NCBI GenBank assembly: GCA_015680685.1
Contig: MNCI01004082.1
Location: forward strand, 236,112 to 300,111
DNA: 64,000 nt
Source of the DNA: Gnetum montanum
Lineage: Eukaryota > Streptophyta > Gnetopsida > Gnetales > Gnetaceae
Reading direction: 5' to 3'
Shown here: positions 11,607-23,982 of the stretch, piece by piece
Numbering within the stretch: the first letter of the stretch is position 1
How the letters are laid out: every line of letters starts with the position of its first letter
The notes under the pieces: model-generated
What the model saw: only the letters and a program-made list of their open reading frames with translations
What the model was told of the DNA's origin: nothing
The model's database searches: none
Position numbers and translations under genes: made by a program

Positions 11607-12087
11607 GCTCACCATTTCCTCCTGCATTCAGTGGTAGTCCCGCTTGCTCTTTACACCTCTGTTACTAACTTTGAACTAGTGTAGATGTGACACCCCTACG
11701 ATTGTTTATAATATGCTTGGTGTAGATTGGTCCCAATTGTCGGTTCCCCTGGAACTCTATAAGACAGAAGCCAAAGTGTATCTATCATACTTGGACCCTA
11801 AACTCTGTGTGCTAGGAAGAGCATAGCTTGCCCTTAGCATGAGAGCATGGCAAGTGTAGCACCAGCGTTAGACATTTTTTCTAGCAACACTCTCAGACTT
11901 AGCTATCATTTCAACATTTCTATACTTAGCCATTTTGAGCAATTGTTATACTTAACCGTTTCTTTTCGAGTAGCACTCTCAGACTTAGTTATCATTTTGG
12001 CATTTCTATAGTTAGCCATTTTTAGCAATCATTATACTTAACCATTTCTTTTCCAGCATTGCACCTTTTGCATTTTCTCACAGTGGC
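11607..12087 (+). other. B leader with a ~85-bp direct repeat
   Basis: Two diverged copies of a unit starting CACTCTCAGACTTAG lie at about 11887-11970 and 11971-12055, each holding TATACTTAGCC and TATACTTAACC sub-blocks. It is the same family of leader repeats as in E and C/D. No ORF is seen. Confidence 0.6.
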
Positions 12088-15000
12088 ATGAACCCCGAAG
12101 AGCCTTTGACCTTTGCCTCAAGTGTAGTCATTGTTTGACATATTCAATGGGAATTCACAATTGACATTCCTAGAGTTGGAGGCCCCATCTTCATGGGAAG
12201 GCAATCCCTCAGGCTCCATAACCAATCTGTCAAGCACATGGTGCTTGACAAAGACAAATACAACTTCCTTTATGCAAAGCTCAAGGTAGCATCCCCTTAG
12301 ACTGCCAAGAGTTGGATGCAAAGCAAGGTTATGAGCTCATACATTGGAATGGGAGGGAGTACTTCCTCACCCCTAATGATCTCATCCCCCTTACTGAGAC
12401 CTTTCAGTGGATGCTTGACCAACTCATTTGATTGAGTGGGTCAAATTAGCATGATGTAGCAACTGACTATGAGGAGCCCTTGTAGGATGGGTAAGAGGAA
12501 TTCAGGGCTTATTTAGAGAATGAGAATCCCTTCTATGTCTCTTTCCTATCATCTACCTCTAATGTCATTCCTTCGTAGTCTCAACCATCTGCCTTCTTTG
12601 AGGCAGCAACATCTCCCTTGTTACCACCTAGGTTGATGCTTAATGTGGTAAGCCATCAAGCACATACACACTAGGGTGTAGGACCGTCTATCACCATGTT
12701 CTTTATGGTCTCAACATAGTCCATGCAATCCTCTATGCTGGCATCTGTGATGCCAACCTAGCCCTACATGCATACGATGCTAATGTCTTAGCCACATACG
12801 AGTCAGGCATCGTACGTCTCCCCTATCTTTGTGGTGCCCCCTACAATAGCCCAAGCCACAATCACATGGTGGGGCCCTACCTTCATGCCCTAGGCACAAC
12901 ACATGCAATAGCAGCATGCATGATAGCCTCTACAATAGTACACTCAACAGGCATCTTACATGGTCACACAACCTACAATGGGACTGTGAACCACACCAAC
13001 AACACATCAAGTTGCATAATCAATGTAGCCCACCGCACCTACATCGAGGCTGGATCAAGCATTCTAGCTCATTTAGACACTCACTGAAGAGGTCAAATGA
13101 CTTAAGGCCACCTTTTCTAATATGAACCAAGTGATGGACTTCTATCGGGATGACCCTATTTATCCTATTGTCCCATTACTAACCTTGCCTCTTGGCATTT
13201 AACTTCCCTAGTTCACCAAATATAGTGGTGAAGGAGACCTCCACACCCATCTAGTGACCTTCTGATTTGAGTGCCTTTTGTTGTAGGTATGGTCGCATGC
13301 AATCATTCACATGTTTGCCATGTCCCTAACCAGCAAGGCACTAGACTAGTATTGTGCACTCCCTAGGGCCTTCATATCTTTATTGGAGGATTTGCTTAGC
13401 CAATTTGTCACTTGCTTCAAGTACAACTTGAAGCCTGAGACGACCCTGGATCAACTCATGTAGATCAATCAGGGCCACTTAGAGTCCATTCAAAAGTTCA
13501 TCTAATGATGGAGTGTTGCACTTAACGAAATCCATGAGCCTATTGCAGAAACTCACCTACTGGCCATTTTCCAAGAAGTAGTGAATGACTTCATTAAGTC
13601 GAAACTATACTATCTTGCCTTGCACTTCTTGAGCCATGCATTTGCTCAAAAAAAGAGCATTTAGGATGCAGCAGAAGCCAATAAGGATTCAGCCTACATG
13701 GCCTACAAGAATGCACACATGAAGAAAGACATGGAGAAGGACAAGGTAACAACAACCATTGCAACGGTGGCCAATGAGGCCAAGCTGAATAATGCTAAAT
13801 CAATGGCCAAGGCAACTAAGGCCCTGGCCAACAACAAGGCAACCAACTCTGGCATTGCGGCTACCAACCAACTTGCACTATTAGGAACTGTAGGACAAGC
13901 TATCCTAAGGCCAATCTTTGAACACAAGGACCGCTCAAAGTATACACCATTGCTCATCAAGTCATTAGAACTATTGGGTTAGCTACTTAGTGCTAGGCGT
14001 ATCTAGTACAAGCAAATGTTTGAAGATGCTCGTAACCATCATGATTACTACTGCAAGCTCCTTAGAAACCCATCAGCAGTTGCACCAAATGAGCCTTCAA
14101 TTGCAAAACACTTTAGGTTAGACCAGTTCTACCATTATCATCAATTGCTTGACCATGACATGGACTTTTGCATGGCCTTATTGGATGAGATACAATGCAT
14201 GATTGACCAAGGCCAATTGGTTCTTGATTCGACCAACCTAGTTCACCTAGAAAATCAATCAATGAAGGTCTACAAAGATCCTCTCAATGCAAGTGGCGTA
14301 GGCTATGTCATCAATGTCATTAGCATTGATAACAATGTAGGATCAGCATGAGAGCTATTTGTGGTTTGTATGCCCTTTGACAACATTGGGGCCTCTTTAA
14401 CATCAACTAGTCCAAAGACACATTTTGTTATTAGAGCACCATCTCGGGAACCTATGACACCTTGCATGTTGTGGCAACTACAACCCAAACACCCTTCATC
14501 ATTAGGGTGTCACCATGTGTGGATCCTTTGCTGAATCTGGTGGTGGGGACTACAACAGGCCCTACTTGTCGGAGGCCTCATCCTACATACAACACTAGGT
14601 AGTTGAGGTGGCAACTTGGGAGGCCTAACAAGTGCCTTGCTAACCAAATGATGAGGGAATGCATGGTGTTAGGTCCACCTAAGCTTATCCCCTTATTTAC
14701 TATTCCTATGGCCACCTCAATTGAAGCTGCTACCGCAAGATCAACAATCAGGCACCAAGGCTCATAGGTAGGCAAAACAAAAGAAGCCCAAATCTCCTCC
14801 CCAAGAGATCCATCTTTTGGATCACATGGAGGAGATGAAGGCTAACAAGGCAACTAACAATAATAAAGACTTTCTAAATGCACTGGCATAGGTCAAGTAG
14901 GCTCTTAAACAAAAAAATACAACCTTGAGCTTATATGGCTTGGTGATGACCTCCTCTACTCATTACGAAGCACTAGTTCACATGTTGGCCTCCATTCCTA

Positions 15001-15792
15001 TCAAAGAAGACATCTCAGTAGATGAACAAGCCATCCACACTATGATGCTTCCTCCTTCACCTCAAGAATCAGGTGTAACATCTTTAGCATTTCATGATGA
15101 AGCAATCAAGGTTGACCCTAAAAAGGATCAAGTCACCACTATGCCGATGTTTATAACCATCCATGTAGGGTAATGCAAGATTCGTAGGGTGCATGTCAAT
15201 GATGGGGTAGCGACTAACATCATCCCGTTCCCAGTTGTTGACAAACTCGGTTTGGCCAACCAAATCCAAGCCACAAAGATGACATGCCTTAAGTCCTTTA
15301 ATGGGTCATGCATTGTCATGAAAGGAATGGTTGCAATAGCCTTTGTGGTAGGGGAGCAATTCCCCACTATGGCTGAATTCATTGTCATCAAGGAGATGCC
15401 TTGGTTCAACCTAATTTTGGGAAGGTCCTAGCTAGCCCAATTACGAGTCATCTCCTCACATATTCACCAAGAGGTCAACCTTCTGTATGAAGGTGGAGAA
15501 GTGATCATACATGGTGATAACTTGGTTCCTCCAACCATCAAAATGTTGACACAGATCAAGGGTCGGAGGTAGAGTTCCCTGATGACATGCCGCTTGTGGA
15601 GGATAAGAGTCAACCTTGTTCGGTAGACTTATCCAAAGAGCCAAAAGAGGTTGATACCCTCCTTGACAAGCTCTATGGGTGGAACTACCCTTTAGCATCA
15701 ATGATGAAGGTATAGGTGAATACCGCCTTGTGTTGCCTAAACCCTATGCACCCCCTAACCCACATCAGGTTAGGAAGAAATTACATGACTAA
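12088..15792 (+). pseudogene. B gag-protease pseudogene
   Basis: ATG at 12088 opens MNPEEPLTFASSVV. The gag core MDFYRDDPI..FTKYSGEGD is at about 13130-13260, followed by capsid sequence and a basic linker (13698-13982). A zinc-knuckle-like block is at 14100-14215 (FYHYHQL..HDMDFCMALLDEI..MIDQGQL). Protease-like sequence is at 15130-15430, with RRVHVNDGVATNIIP, LKSFNGSC and FNLILGRS. The usual D-T/S-G is not intact. The last in-frame triplet before the spacer is TAA at 15790; the aligned codon in C/D is CAA, so even this stop may be decay. Many stops elsewhere. Confidence 0.75.
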
Positions 15793-16495
15793 GGTAGCCC
15801 CTTAGTGTAGCATGTGCTAGGCACCTACTTGCCTTTAATTTTTTGCATGCCCTGTTAACGTTCTACTTGCACAGTTATAGCCTGCATGGTTGTTTGCATT
15901 TTACATTACTCACTTTATTACGCATTCATTTTTTTTCTTATGCATTTTCATTTGGTCTTTTTACACATTAGAAAAACATCAAAAACACATAAGAATTATA
16001 AAAATATAATTGCAAGAAAAAAAACGTGGCCTAAAAAGGCCTTAAACTAGCCCATAGCCCGTAAAGGCCTTAAACTAGTGCATGGCCCGACATGACCTAA
16101 AACTGGCAACCTTTTTCTCTTAATTCATAGCTCGAAAAGCCCTTAAACTAGTGTATGGCCCACCATGGCCTAAAACTGGCACCTCATGGCCTACCACGGC
16201 CCAAAACTAGCAACATTTTCCTTTTATTCATGGTTCAAAATGGCCTTAAACTAGCAATGGCCCTTTCGCCATGGCCTTAAATTGGCATGGGGCCCACAAG
16301 GGGCCTAATCACATCAACTAGTTGCATTATCCACATTAAATAGGTAGTAAAATAAACATGAAATTTCACACACAATCTTCATCAAAAAAGGCAGAATTTT
16401 TTTATATCTTTATTAGTAGGAGTACATAGCATGACCATGTGACAAAAATGGTCAAAGTGCAAAATTGCCCAACAGCAAGGCTACATTAGGTCAAC
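15793..16495 (+). other. B post-protease spacer with TTAAACTGGC-type repeats
   Basis: About ten copies of a degenerate 25-28-bp unit of the form GGCCCG..ATGGCCTTAAACTGGCA lie at 16025-16310. The same unit occurs in A (23630-23820) and C/D (46190-46300). The right end holds AATAAA on the minus strand at 16409-16414, downstream of the antisense gene. No sense ORF is seen. Confidence 0.6.
16409..16414 (-). terminator. Polyadenylation signal of B antisense gene
   Basis: AATAAA on the minus strand, 82 bases after the antisense stop codon at 16496-16498. Element A has the same arrangement. Confidence 0.5.
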
Positions 16496-18489
16496 TTAGC
16501 CGGTGTTGTCTAGGGGGGGATAAGGCTCCTCCTCCTCATCTACTACTCCACTAGGGCCTGCGCTATCGCCTGGTGCCTATTCCAAAACAATGTGAAACAA
16601 CAAATTAATTAGCAAGTACAAAACTACAATACAAAATTAACATGCAAAACTGACACATAAAAAGCATAAAAAACAAAAGCAAAAATAACCCAAGAGGGTT
16701 CTACATCAGACTTTGGGGGTAATCTATTAAGGTCCTCTTCCAAGCATCAGATTATCTCAACCTCTAATAACCACATCTAGTCCTTGTGGTTGAAGTCAGC
16801 ATTTGCAAGGATCTTGTCCTTGTCCATAGCGGTTCATGCAGGAGGTTACATAGAAAAGGTGGTCATCAAAGTTTCCCCTAAGGGTAGGGTAATCTCTTGC
16901 TTTGGGAAATTATTAACCACTGTATGCTGAGCAAACAACTCAAAGTCTTAACTCCTGCCAATCATCTCAATGAACATCTAAAGGCGACGAGCCTCCACAG
17001 ACTTTTCCTTGAGCTACTGCAAGTAGGCGTCCCACTCCCACTTATAGTGGTACTTATGGTCCTTTTGCGTATGCCTCCATTTGCACATGTTGGTGCTAAA
17101 GCCCTTCCACTCCTAATTCTTCTAGGAGAGCAGATCCATCTATAACTACTACTCAATGATCTCTTGAGTAGCCTTGTTCTTGCCTTGGATTATTGACCAA
17201 TATCTGGTGTAATCTATCTTTGATGTCTACCAGGTATCATCCTTTTATGCCTCAGTTGACAAGAAATCATAACAAGACTAGAGGTCATCATTCTTTGTGG
17301 TTAGGCTTGCCACTGCCTCTTGGAGCTCGTGCACATGTTTCCATAGGTGCTTATTCGAGTGCCTATAAGTCCACAACGCCTTCACACTAGAAAGCATGCA
17401 CTTGCTTACCACCTCATACACATGACGAGGCATCTGCTCCACCTTAGGGGGATACTCAGGGATGACATCCACATGAGCTATCCAGTTTGGATCCTAACGA
17501 AGCTTAGAGCTTGTTAGCATATAACAAACAAACTAATATTAGCAACAGATTAAGCCATAGAATTAGTAAAATAGTTCAAGAAAAATGACATACATATCAA
17601 GTTTGGGATTTGCCTATTATATGTGATCCACCATGTCCTCCATGATGCCTTCCATGAAGGTGAATTTATTTAGTGTCTTTACCCATGGCTTCACATAGTG
17701 GGGAGGCACTAGTGATGGATCGTTGGTAGGAAGGTCTAAGACTACAATACAACACAATGTAACACTTAGCCATAATTGAGTAGTTAATGGCTTAAGAGCA
17801 AAGGGCAGAAATAAATGGTAATACTAAGTGCTTACCGAGCAAGCCCTCAGATGTTAGTGTGGGTGGGTCTCCCAACTACACACTATCGAAGAGGTTGGCG
17901 AAGTCACCCTCAAGGTGGAATAGCCCCTCTGCATCAAACTAGTGGGAGATCTTTCGGGCCTCTAGTGGCTTTCGCTAGGGAGCTACCTCCCCTTCAACCT
18001 AAGGAGGAGGTGTGTTTGCTGCCTCTTCTATTGCTATCGCTACTTCCTTAGTAGCCCTCTTTCCTGACTCACATAGCGTAGTAGTATTAGCATAATATTA
18101 TAAAGCAACAACAACAAAGAAACATAAGCCAAATGCATCTATGATGTATACTAACCTGCAACCACCGAATAGAGTGTGGGCATCTTGAGGTAGACTTTCT
18201 TGATGCCTGCTTGTCCAACTATAGGGGGAGTCTCCTCTGTTGGAGGCAGCCTCTTAATTTTTTCCTTGGAGGGTCCCATCGTCTCTGCAATGTATCACTC
18301 CACCTTGTTCACATCCCCCACAACAATTGGTGGGCACTCGCCCACGCTATCATAGGAATAGGGTGATTATGACCTTCCCAGATGTGCCTTTGTCATAACT
18401 GAATATGACTCCTTAATTCCCTTTGGAGGGTCCTGTGCACAAGTGGTGGCAAAAAAAATGCTTAATCGATGGCTTGGATAGATGCTTGC
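16496..18489 (-). pseudogene. B antisense spacer gene, 3' part (exons homologous to A exons 4-8)
   Basis: This is the copy of the antisense gene described at 23983-28388. The last exon (16496-16576) is fully open, 27 codons including TAA, preceded by acceptor AATAG and ending in an acidic tail with DEEEEP; AATAAA follows 82 bases beyond. The coiled-coil exon is visible at 17278-17472 with VEQMPRHVYEVVSKC, matching VTEVPHHVYDEMRKC in A. A donor GTAAGCAC is intact near 17837. Other exons carry stops. At 18489 the gene is cut by element A and resumes at 35593. Function unknown; presence in two independent copies is the evidence that it belongs to the element. Confidence 0.65.
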
Positions 18490-19775
18490 TGAAACACCGT
18501 GAAATTTCGGGGCCTCGATAATTCAGCGAAGTCTCAAAGCTTAGGCAAAGATTTCACAAGTGCAGTGTCAAGACATCCAAATGGTGGAAGCACCGAAAAC
18601 AGTTGCACATCTTAGCGAGTTGTTTTTTTAGCTGAGGGCCTACTACGCTACACTACGCAGCTCAGTGTAGTAGACTTCAAGAGGACAGAGCAGAACAAGG
18701 GATGCACAGTGACAACACTTCAACTTTACAAGTTAGCCATGTTCAAAACTTTAACTTTTTGGGCGCTACGCCGCGTTACGCTATGCAGCATAATGTAGAG
18801 TAACGCAGTGTAATACAAGCAGCACAGTTAATTCAGCCGCAACAACTAGGACAGCAAAATTCAAGCAGTAGCGGTAATTACGCTATGATATGCTTTCTAG
18901 CGTATCACAGCATAGCCGTAGGACAGTTTATTACTGAAGATCTGGAAATCCTTCAACGCTAAAGACAAGGGTGGTTAAGCTATACTACGCTTCAAAGCCT
19001 AGCACAGCATAGCGTCACAAGCTTTAGCTATAGCACATTAGGCCAACGACATTTTGTGGGCCCAGGACACGCATCATCTAAACCGCATTTTTCTCTTAAC
19101 CCTAATCTTATAAATACCCCAATGGACAACGCTCAAAGGGTTGGCAGTTTTGACAAAAAGTTGGCAAGAAGACAAGAAAGAGCTGGCAATAAAAGAGCAT
19201 CGATGGTGATACAGAGAAGCTTTTGGTTAGAGGTTTTAAGTTAGCAAACATTCTGCTTCGAGCCTGACTCCCTTGCGCCCGGATTGGCTAGTGAACAAGG
19301 TAGATTGGCCTTTGCTTGTTTAATCTCTAGATAGCTTCTTGTTGGTGGCGGATAGTTCGTCCAAACCGGAGTCCACTTATAAATCCCGTTGTATACATCA
19401 TATTGGCTTACAAGATAGATTCCAGACCTTGGGATCGTGTATTTTTTAAATCTCAATCCACTGCATCCTGTTGACATTGATTTTTACAGTCGCTTTGAAT
19501 AGCTTACATCATTTTCATCGCCTTTAAGATCCAATCTTGGAGTTGATTTTGTTTTCTTGTCATTTGCTATTACGTCCTCATACTAAATCATCATCCCGTT
19601 ACACGATCATTAACGAAATTTACTGATTAAGTAAGTCCCTGTCTGATCGACAAGACCGTTCAGGGCACCTCAGATTCGTTTTCTCTAGCATGGCCCTCGC
19701 ACCAATCCGGGGTTGGAACTGTGTACACAGAAATCCTCTTGGTGTTTCCAGCAACCGACGTTTTCCATTGTTATA
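18490..19775 (+). repeat. A: 5' LTR of Tat-like element
   Basis: Begins TGAAACACCGTGAAATTTCG and ends TTATA (TTACA in the 3' copy). Flank CTTGC at 18485-18489 pairs with CCTGC at 35588-35592 as a five-base target duplication with one C/T change. TATA box 19109-19116. A consensus donor A|GTAAGT lies in U5 at 19631. About 90% identical to 34312-35587 over the first 130 bases by eye. Confidence 0.88.
19109..19116 (+). promoter_or_regulatory. TATA box of A 5' LTR
   Basis: TATAAATA preceded by AACCCTAATCT, identical in the 3' LTR at 34921-34928. Confidence 0.78.
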
Positions 19776-19781
19776 GTTTTT

Positions 19782-19800
19782 TGGCTCTAGAAGGAGGGCC
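19782..19800 (+). other. A primer binding site
   Basis: TGGCTCTAGAAGGAGGGCC, six bases after the LTR end; same family as the sites in B, C and E. Confidence 0.7.
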
Positions 19801-20030
19801 TGAACCTCTGATCTGTGTTTCATGGATAGTCCTGAAAGCTGTCTGTACCCATCATCGACTAACGTAAATGTGATACCTCCGTGGTTGTTTACGTGATCGT
19901 GTGGTATAGATTAGTCGCTCTGACGATTCCTCTGGAATCCAGCAGGATAGAAAGCCCATGTTTGCCTTTACCCTATTTTTGCCTTTGTGATCTTTGTCCT
20001 CGTTATCATTACCTTCTAGTTGCGTAGAAA

Positions 20031-23000
20031 ATGGCTGCAACAACTACCGCCATTCCCACCGCTAGTCTCGAAACCCTCTTGACGATGTAGGCTACGCCTG
20101 TCGTTGTCGAGCCACCGACCAACCCAGTGCGACTACGTCAGTCCCTCAGGATTCAGAACAAAGAGCCTAAGGGGCATGCTCAGCAAACGCAACATTACAA
20201 CTTCCTTTGTGCCAAACTTATGGCGAATCTGCCTATATACCCATAGGAACTCGAAGAGAAACGTGAATACGAGTTCATCTATTGTAACGGGAAGGAATTT
20301 GTTCCTTCACTTAATGCTTCCATACCCTTGACGGACCAACAATAGTGGATGTTGGATCAATTGTTAATGGCTAGGGCATCAACGGAACAATGAGACGTGG
20401 TGTTCCGTGATGAAGCGTTGCACGATGGGCAAGAAGACCTAGATGCCCACTCTAAGGGAGGCAATCACGCTAGCTTTGTTATGGCTCCTCCCCCCACAAC
20501 GTCCCCTGTAAATCTATTTTTCATGGTCACTACACCTTTATCATTGTCTACCACTGATTGTGTGGCACAAGCGTCACATCGGCATTTCTTCTCTCCGGCT
20601 CCATTGCCAAATGTTGTCCCTTCACAGACCATTCCTCTGCAGCCGTAGTTAGTGAACCCATTGCATCGCGTGCCTACACCTACGTTACCATATGTGCACA
20701 CAGTACCCACTTTGCAATTACACATAGCTCCTGCATTCATCCTAGCTTTCTCTCCTACACCACCACAATCAACGGTAGGACTCGCCACTACTGCGTGGTG
20801 GGCTTCAAGTATGTCACCCTTGATAGCACAGCCTACGCAGATGTCCCATCTCACTCATCATCAACATTAAGCCTCACAGGCAGTAAATATGACTACAGGG
20901 TCATTGTCTGTGCCCTTGGCTACGCAAACAATGTACCCTATGGCACAATTGGCCATCGTCGCCCCGTCCGCACCACTTATTGGGTGGTGGATGACACAGG
21001 CGGTACCACCTATAGGGGCAGTTCTAAATGCATGGCTCATAGGCCATGTTGCTGTCCCTATCCTGCCACCAATTGTGGCTCCCCTGCTATTCCACTACCA
21101 ACCTCTTCGTCCTTAGGTTTGGATCAAGCCTTCCAGCTTATTCAAACCCTTATCGGTTCTGACACAATATAGGTTATGGATTTCTACCATGACAACCCTA
21201 TCAGTCTGGTAGTACCCATCTTGTCGCTACCTCTTGGGATGCCACTTCCCCATTTTACGAAATACAATGGGGAAGGCGATCCCAACGCTCATCTAGTTAC
21301 TTTCAGGTCAGAGTCATTGTTGCTGCAACAATGGCCACATACCATCATCCGTGTCTTTGCTATGTCACCAGTAGTAGTCTGCAACAATGGCCACATACCA
21401 TCATCCGTGGCAGAGGCTAGCAAAGACCTGATGTATGTGGTCTATAAAAATTTCCACAACAAAATCAAAGACAAGGGCAAGGCTATAGCAACAATAGTAG
21501 CAGCCATGGCCGAACAGGCCAAAAAGAAAAAAATTAATAAAAGGACGGCTACTACTCCTGCTGAGGCTACAGCTAGCTCAAACAACGCTTACCAATAAAT
21601 AGCATCAGCCCCTGAGACATTACCTTAGCCAAAGCCTAATTTTGAGCGTAAAGACCGCTCAAAATATATGCCTCTACTTGTAAAGTCTTCAGAACTTCTG
21701 AAGCAATTGCTGGAACTAGCAATATTCAACACAAGAAGGTGTTTGAGGAGGATCTAAAATGCCATAGACGACATTGTGAGCTACTCAAGAATCCCTCCTT
21801 GGCCCTGCCAAATGAACCACCAGTTCCCAAAAACTTCAGACTGGATCGTTTCTACGATTACCACCAGTTGTGTGGACATGACACAGACTACTACTGGGCA
21901 TTGAAAGATGACATTCAACACATGATTGACCAAGGTAAGCTGATCCTTGATAGCAGTAGCCCAGTTCGCCCAGAAAACTAGTATATGCACGTGTATTAAG
22001 ACCTGTTAAATGCAAATAACGTAGGGTACACTATCAATGTGGTGGGTATAGACGGTAATGCCCGAGCACAGTCGAAGCAACCCTTCGTGCTGCGCGTGCC
22101 TTTTCACCCACCTCAGACAACAAACCTGTTGACATCGACGGGCACGGCGCAACAACAACCTTTTGTCCTCCGAGTTCCGCCTCAAGCGTCTGTTCCGCCT
22201 CAAGCGTCTGTTCCGCCTCAAGCGTCTGTTCCGCAGCCGAGTGTCATTAAAGTTGTGGCCTAGCCCACGCCCACACCTAAGGCACCCTTTGTCATTAGGG
22301 TGTCAAAGTCGTTAGTTGCTTCTACTACATAGGGGCAAACATCTAAGTTAACACCCCAACCTCAACCCACAACGAGAGGAGAAGGGCGTGTGACAGATCA
22401 AATAGCTAAGGACCACGTTACGCTGGGATTTCCTAAGCCCACCCCTTTAGCCTTGGGACCCTTGGCTTCTTTTTCCTCTAAAAAAGACGATGGTATGCAG
22501 ATGCGGCCATCTTCTCCCTACCCAAGAAAACACAGTCCTCAACCAAAAGCCGTTCCTCCCTGAGAGATCCGTCTTCTAGGATGAATAGAAGAAGAGAAGG
22601 GCAACAAACAACCAGACCATGGGCATAATCTCCTCGATGCTTTTATGCAAGTTAAGTAGGCTCTCAAATAGAAAAATACAATGCTAAGCCTATATGACTT
22701 GCTGATGACATCCCAAAAGCATCGTGAAGCTATGGTTCGCATGCTAATGTCCATACCCATGGACGAAAACTTGCAAGTAGATGAAGAAGCAATCCATTCG
22801 ATCATGCTTCCTCCTGCTGTTGAACAACCACGACCTTCTCAACTGACATTCCATGATGAATCCATTAAAGATGACCCAGAAAATGGTCAGGTGACAACTG
22901 CCCCCATGTTCATCACTATTCGGGTCAGCCAATATAGGATCCGGAGAGTACACGTAGATGACAGGGTCGTTGCAAATGTCATTCCATTTTCCATAGTGGA

Positions 23001-23520
23001 AAAATTGGGTTTGATCGATCAGATCAATTCCACAACAACATCATGTTTGAAGTCATTTAACGGGGCACGAGTGCAAGTTAAAGGAACTATGCAGATTAAC
23101 TTTGTAGCAGGGGATTAATTCTCCACAAATTTAGGTTCATCGTTATCGAGGAGATGCCTGGCTTCAACCTAATCTTAGGGAGGTCTTGGTTGGCTCAGCT
23201 AAGGGTCGTCTCATCACCCATTTACCAAGAGATCCACTTGCCCTGCACGAGAGGGGAAGTTATCATCCACGGTGATAAGATGACTCCTCAAGCTGTCAAC
23301 AACGTGGAAATGGAATAGGATTCGGAGATTGAAATCCCCGAAGATCAAACCCCTATTCCAACGGTTGAACATACCGATACAGTGGTGAATGAAAGTTTGA
23401 CTTGGGCTGAACTACCCTTCCAGGGAGAGGATGATAGCGTAGAGGAGTGGAGTAATAAACCTCCTCGTCCATACGCGTTGCCAAACCTAAAAATGATCAA
23501 GAAGCAGCTGCGGAGCTAAT
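20031..23520 (+). pseudogene. A gag-protease pseudogene with an internal gag deletion
   Basis: ATG at 20031 opens MAATTTAIPTASLETLL, with stops after it that are nearly all CAG-to-TAG type. The gag core at 21176-21360 reads MDFYHDNPI and FTKYNGEGDPNAHLVTF. It then jumps at 21408 to the linker VAEASKDL, missing about 400 bases of capsid relative to E and B. A zinc-knuckle-like block is at 21739-21981 (FYDYHQLCGHDTDYYWALKDD). A proline-rich segment with three PPQASV repeats is at 22177-22230. Protease-like sequence is at 22681-23250 (RRVHVDDRVVANVIP, LKSFNGARV). The frame closes near 23518. Non-functional. Confidence 0.78.
22177..22230 (+). repeat. 18-bp tandem repeat in A gag, three exact copies
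   Basis: CCGCCTCAAGCGTCTGTT occurs three times head to tail, adding the hexapeptide PPQASV in frame. B and C/D have no such array at the matching place. Confidence 0.9.
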
Positions 23521-23982
23521 AAACAAATATGCTAGCGTAACATGTTGCATCGGTCCACATCAATTACTGTTACACTCCTTACATCATGTCGCGTTACATT
23601 GTCTATATTTCCACTTCTTCATGATCGCCTGGCCCGAAATGGCCTTAAACTAGTTACGGCTTGCTACGGCCTAAAACTGGCAATTTTGCTTATTCATTTT
23701 ATGTGTGATGGCCTGGCCCGAAATGGCCTTAAACTATCGCCCGACTTGAAATGGCCTTAAACTATCGCTGGCCCAAAATGGCCTTAAACTATCGCAGGCC
23801 CGCAGTGGCCTAAAACGTGTAACCTTTCTGACAATGTATTTTTCTTCATAAACATTAAAATTAAAAAACCTTTCTTTTACAAACACCATTAACATACTTA
23901 AAAAAAACAATAGAGAAAGAAAACATTATCCTTTATTCCCTTTCATTACAACAAAAACAAATCCTTGACCAATACTGCTACG
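23521..23982 (+). other. A post-protease spacer with TTAAACTATCGC repeats
   Basis: About six copies of a 27-28-bp unit, GGCCCGAAATGGCCTTAAAC plus variable end, lie at 23630-23820. The same unit type occurs in B and C/D. An AATAAA on the minus strand at 23932-23937 serves the antisense gene to the right. Confidence 0.65.
23932..23937 (-). terminator. Polyadenylation signal of A antisense gene
   Basis: AATAAA on the minus strand, 46 bases past the antisense stop codon TAG (23983-23985). Confidence 0.55.

Noticed and set aside
20465-21172. Overlapping long ORFs on both strands in A gag (129, 204 and 75 residues)
   Set aside because: They are shadow frames of gag; the true frame is set by MAATTT at 20031 and MDFYHDNPI at 21176.
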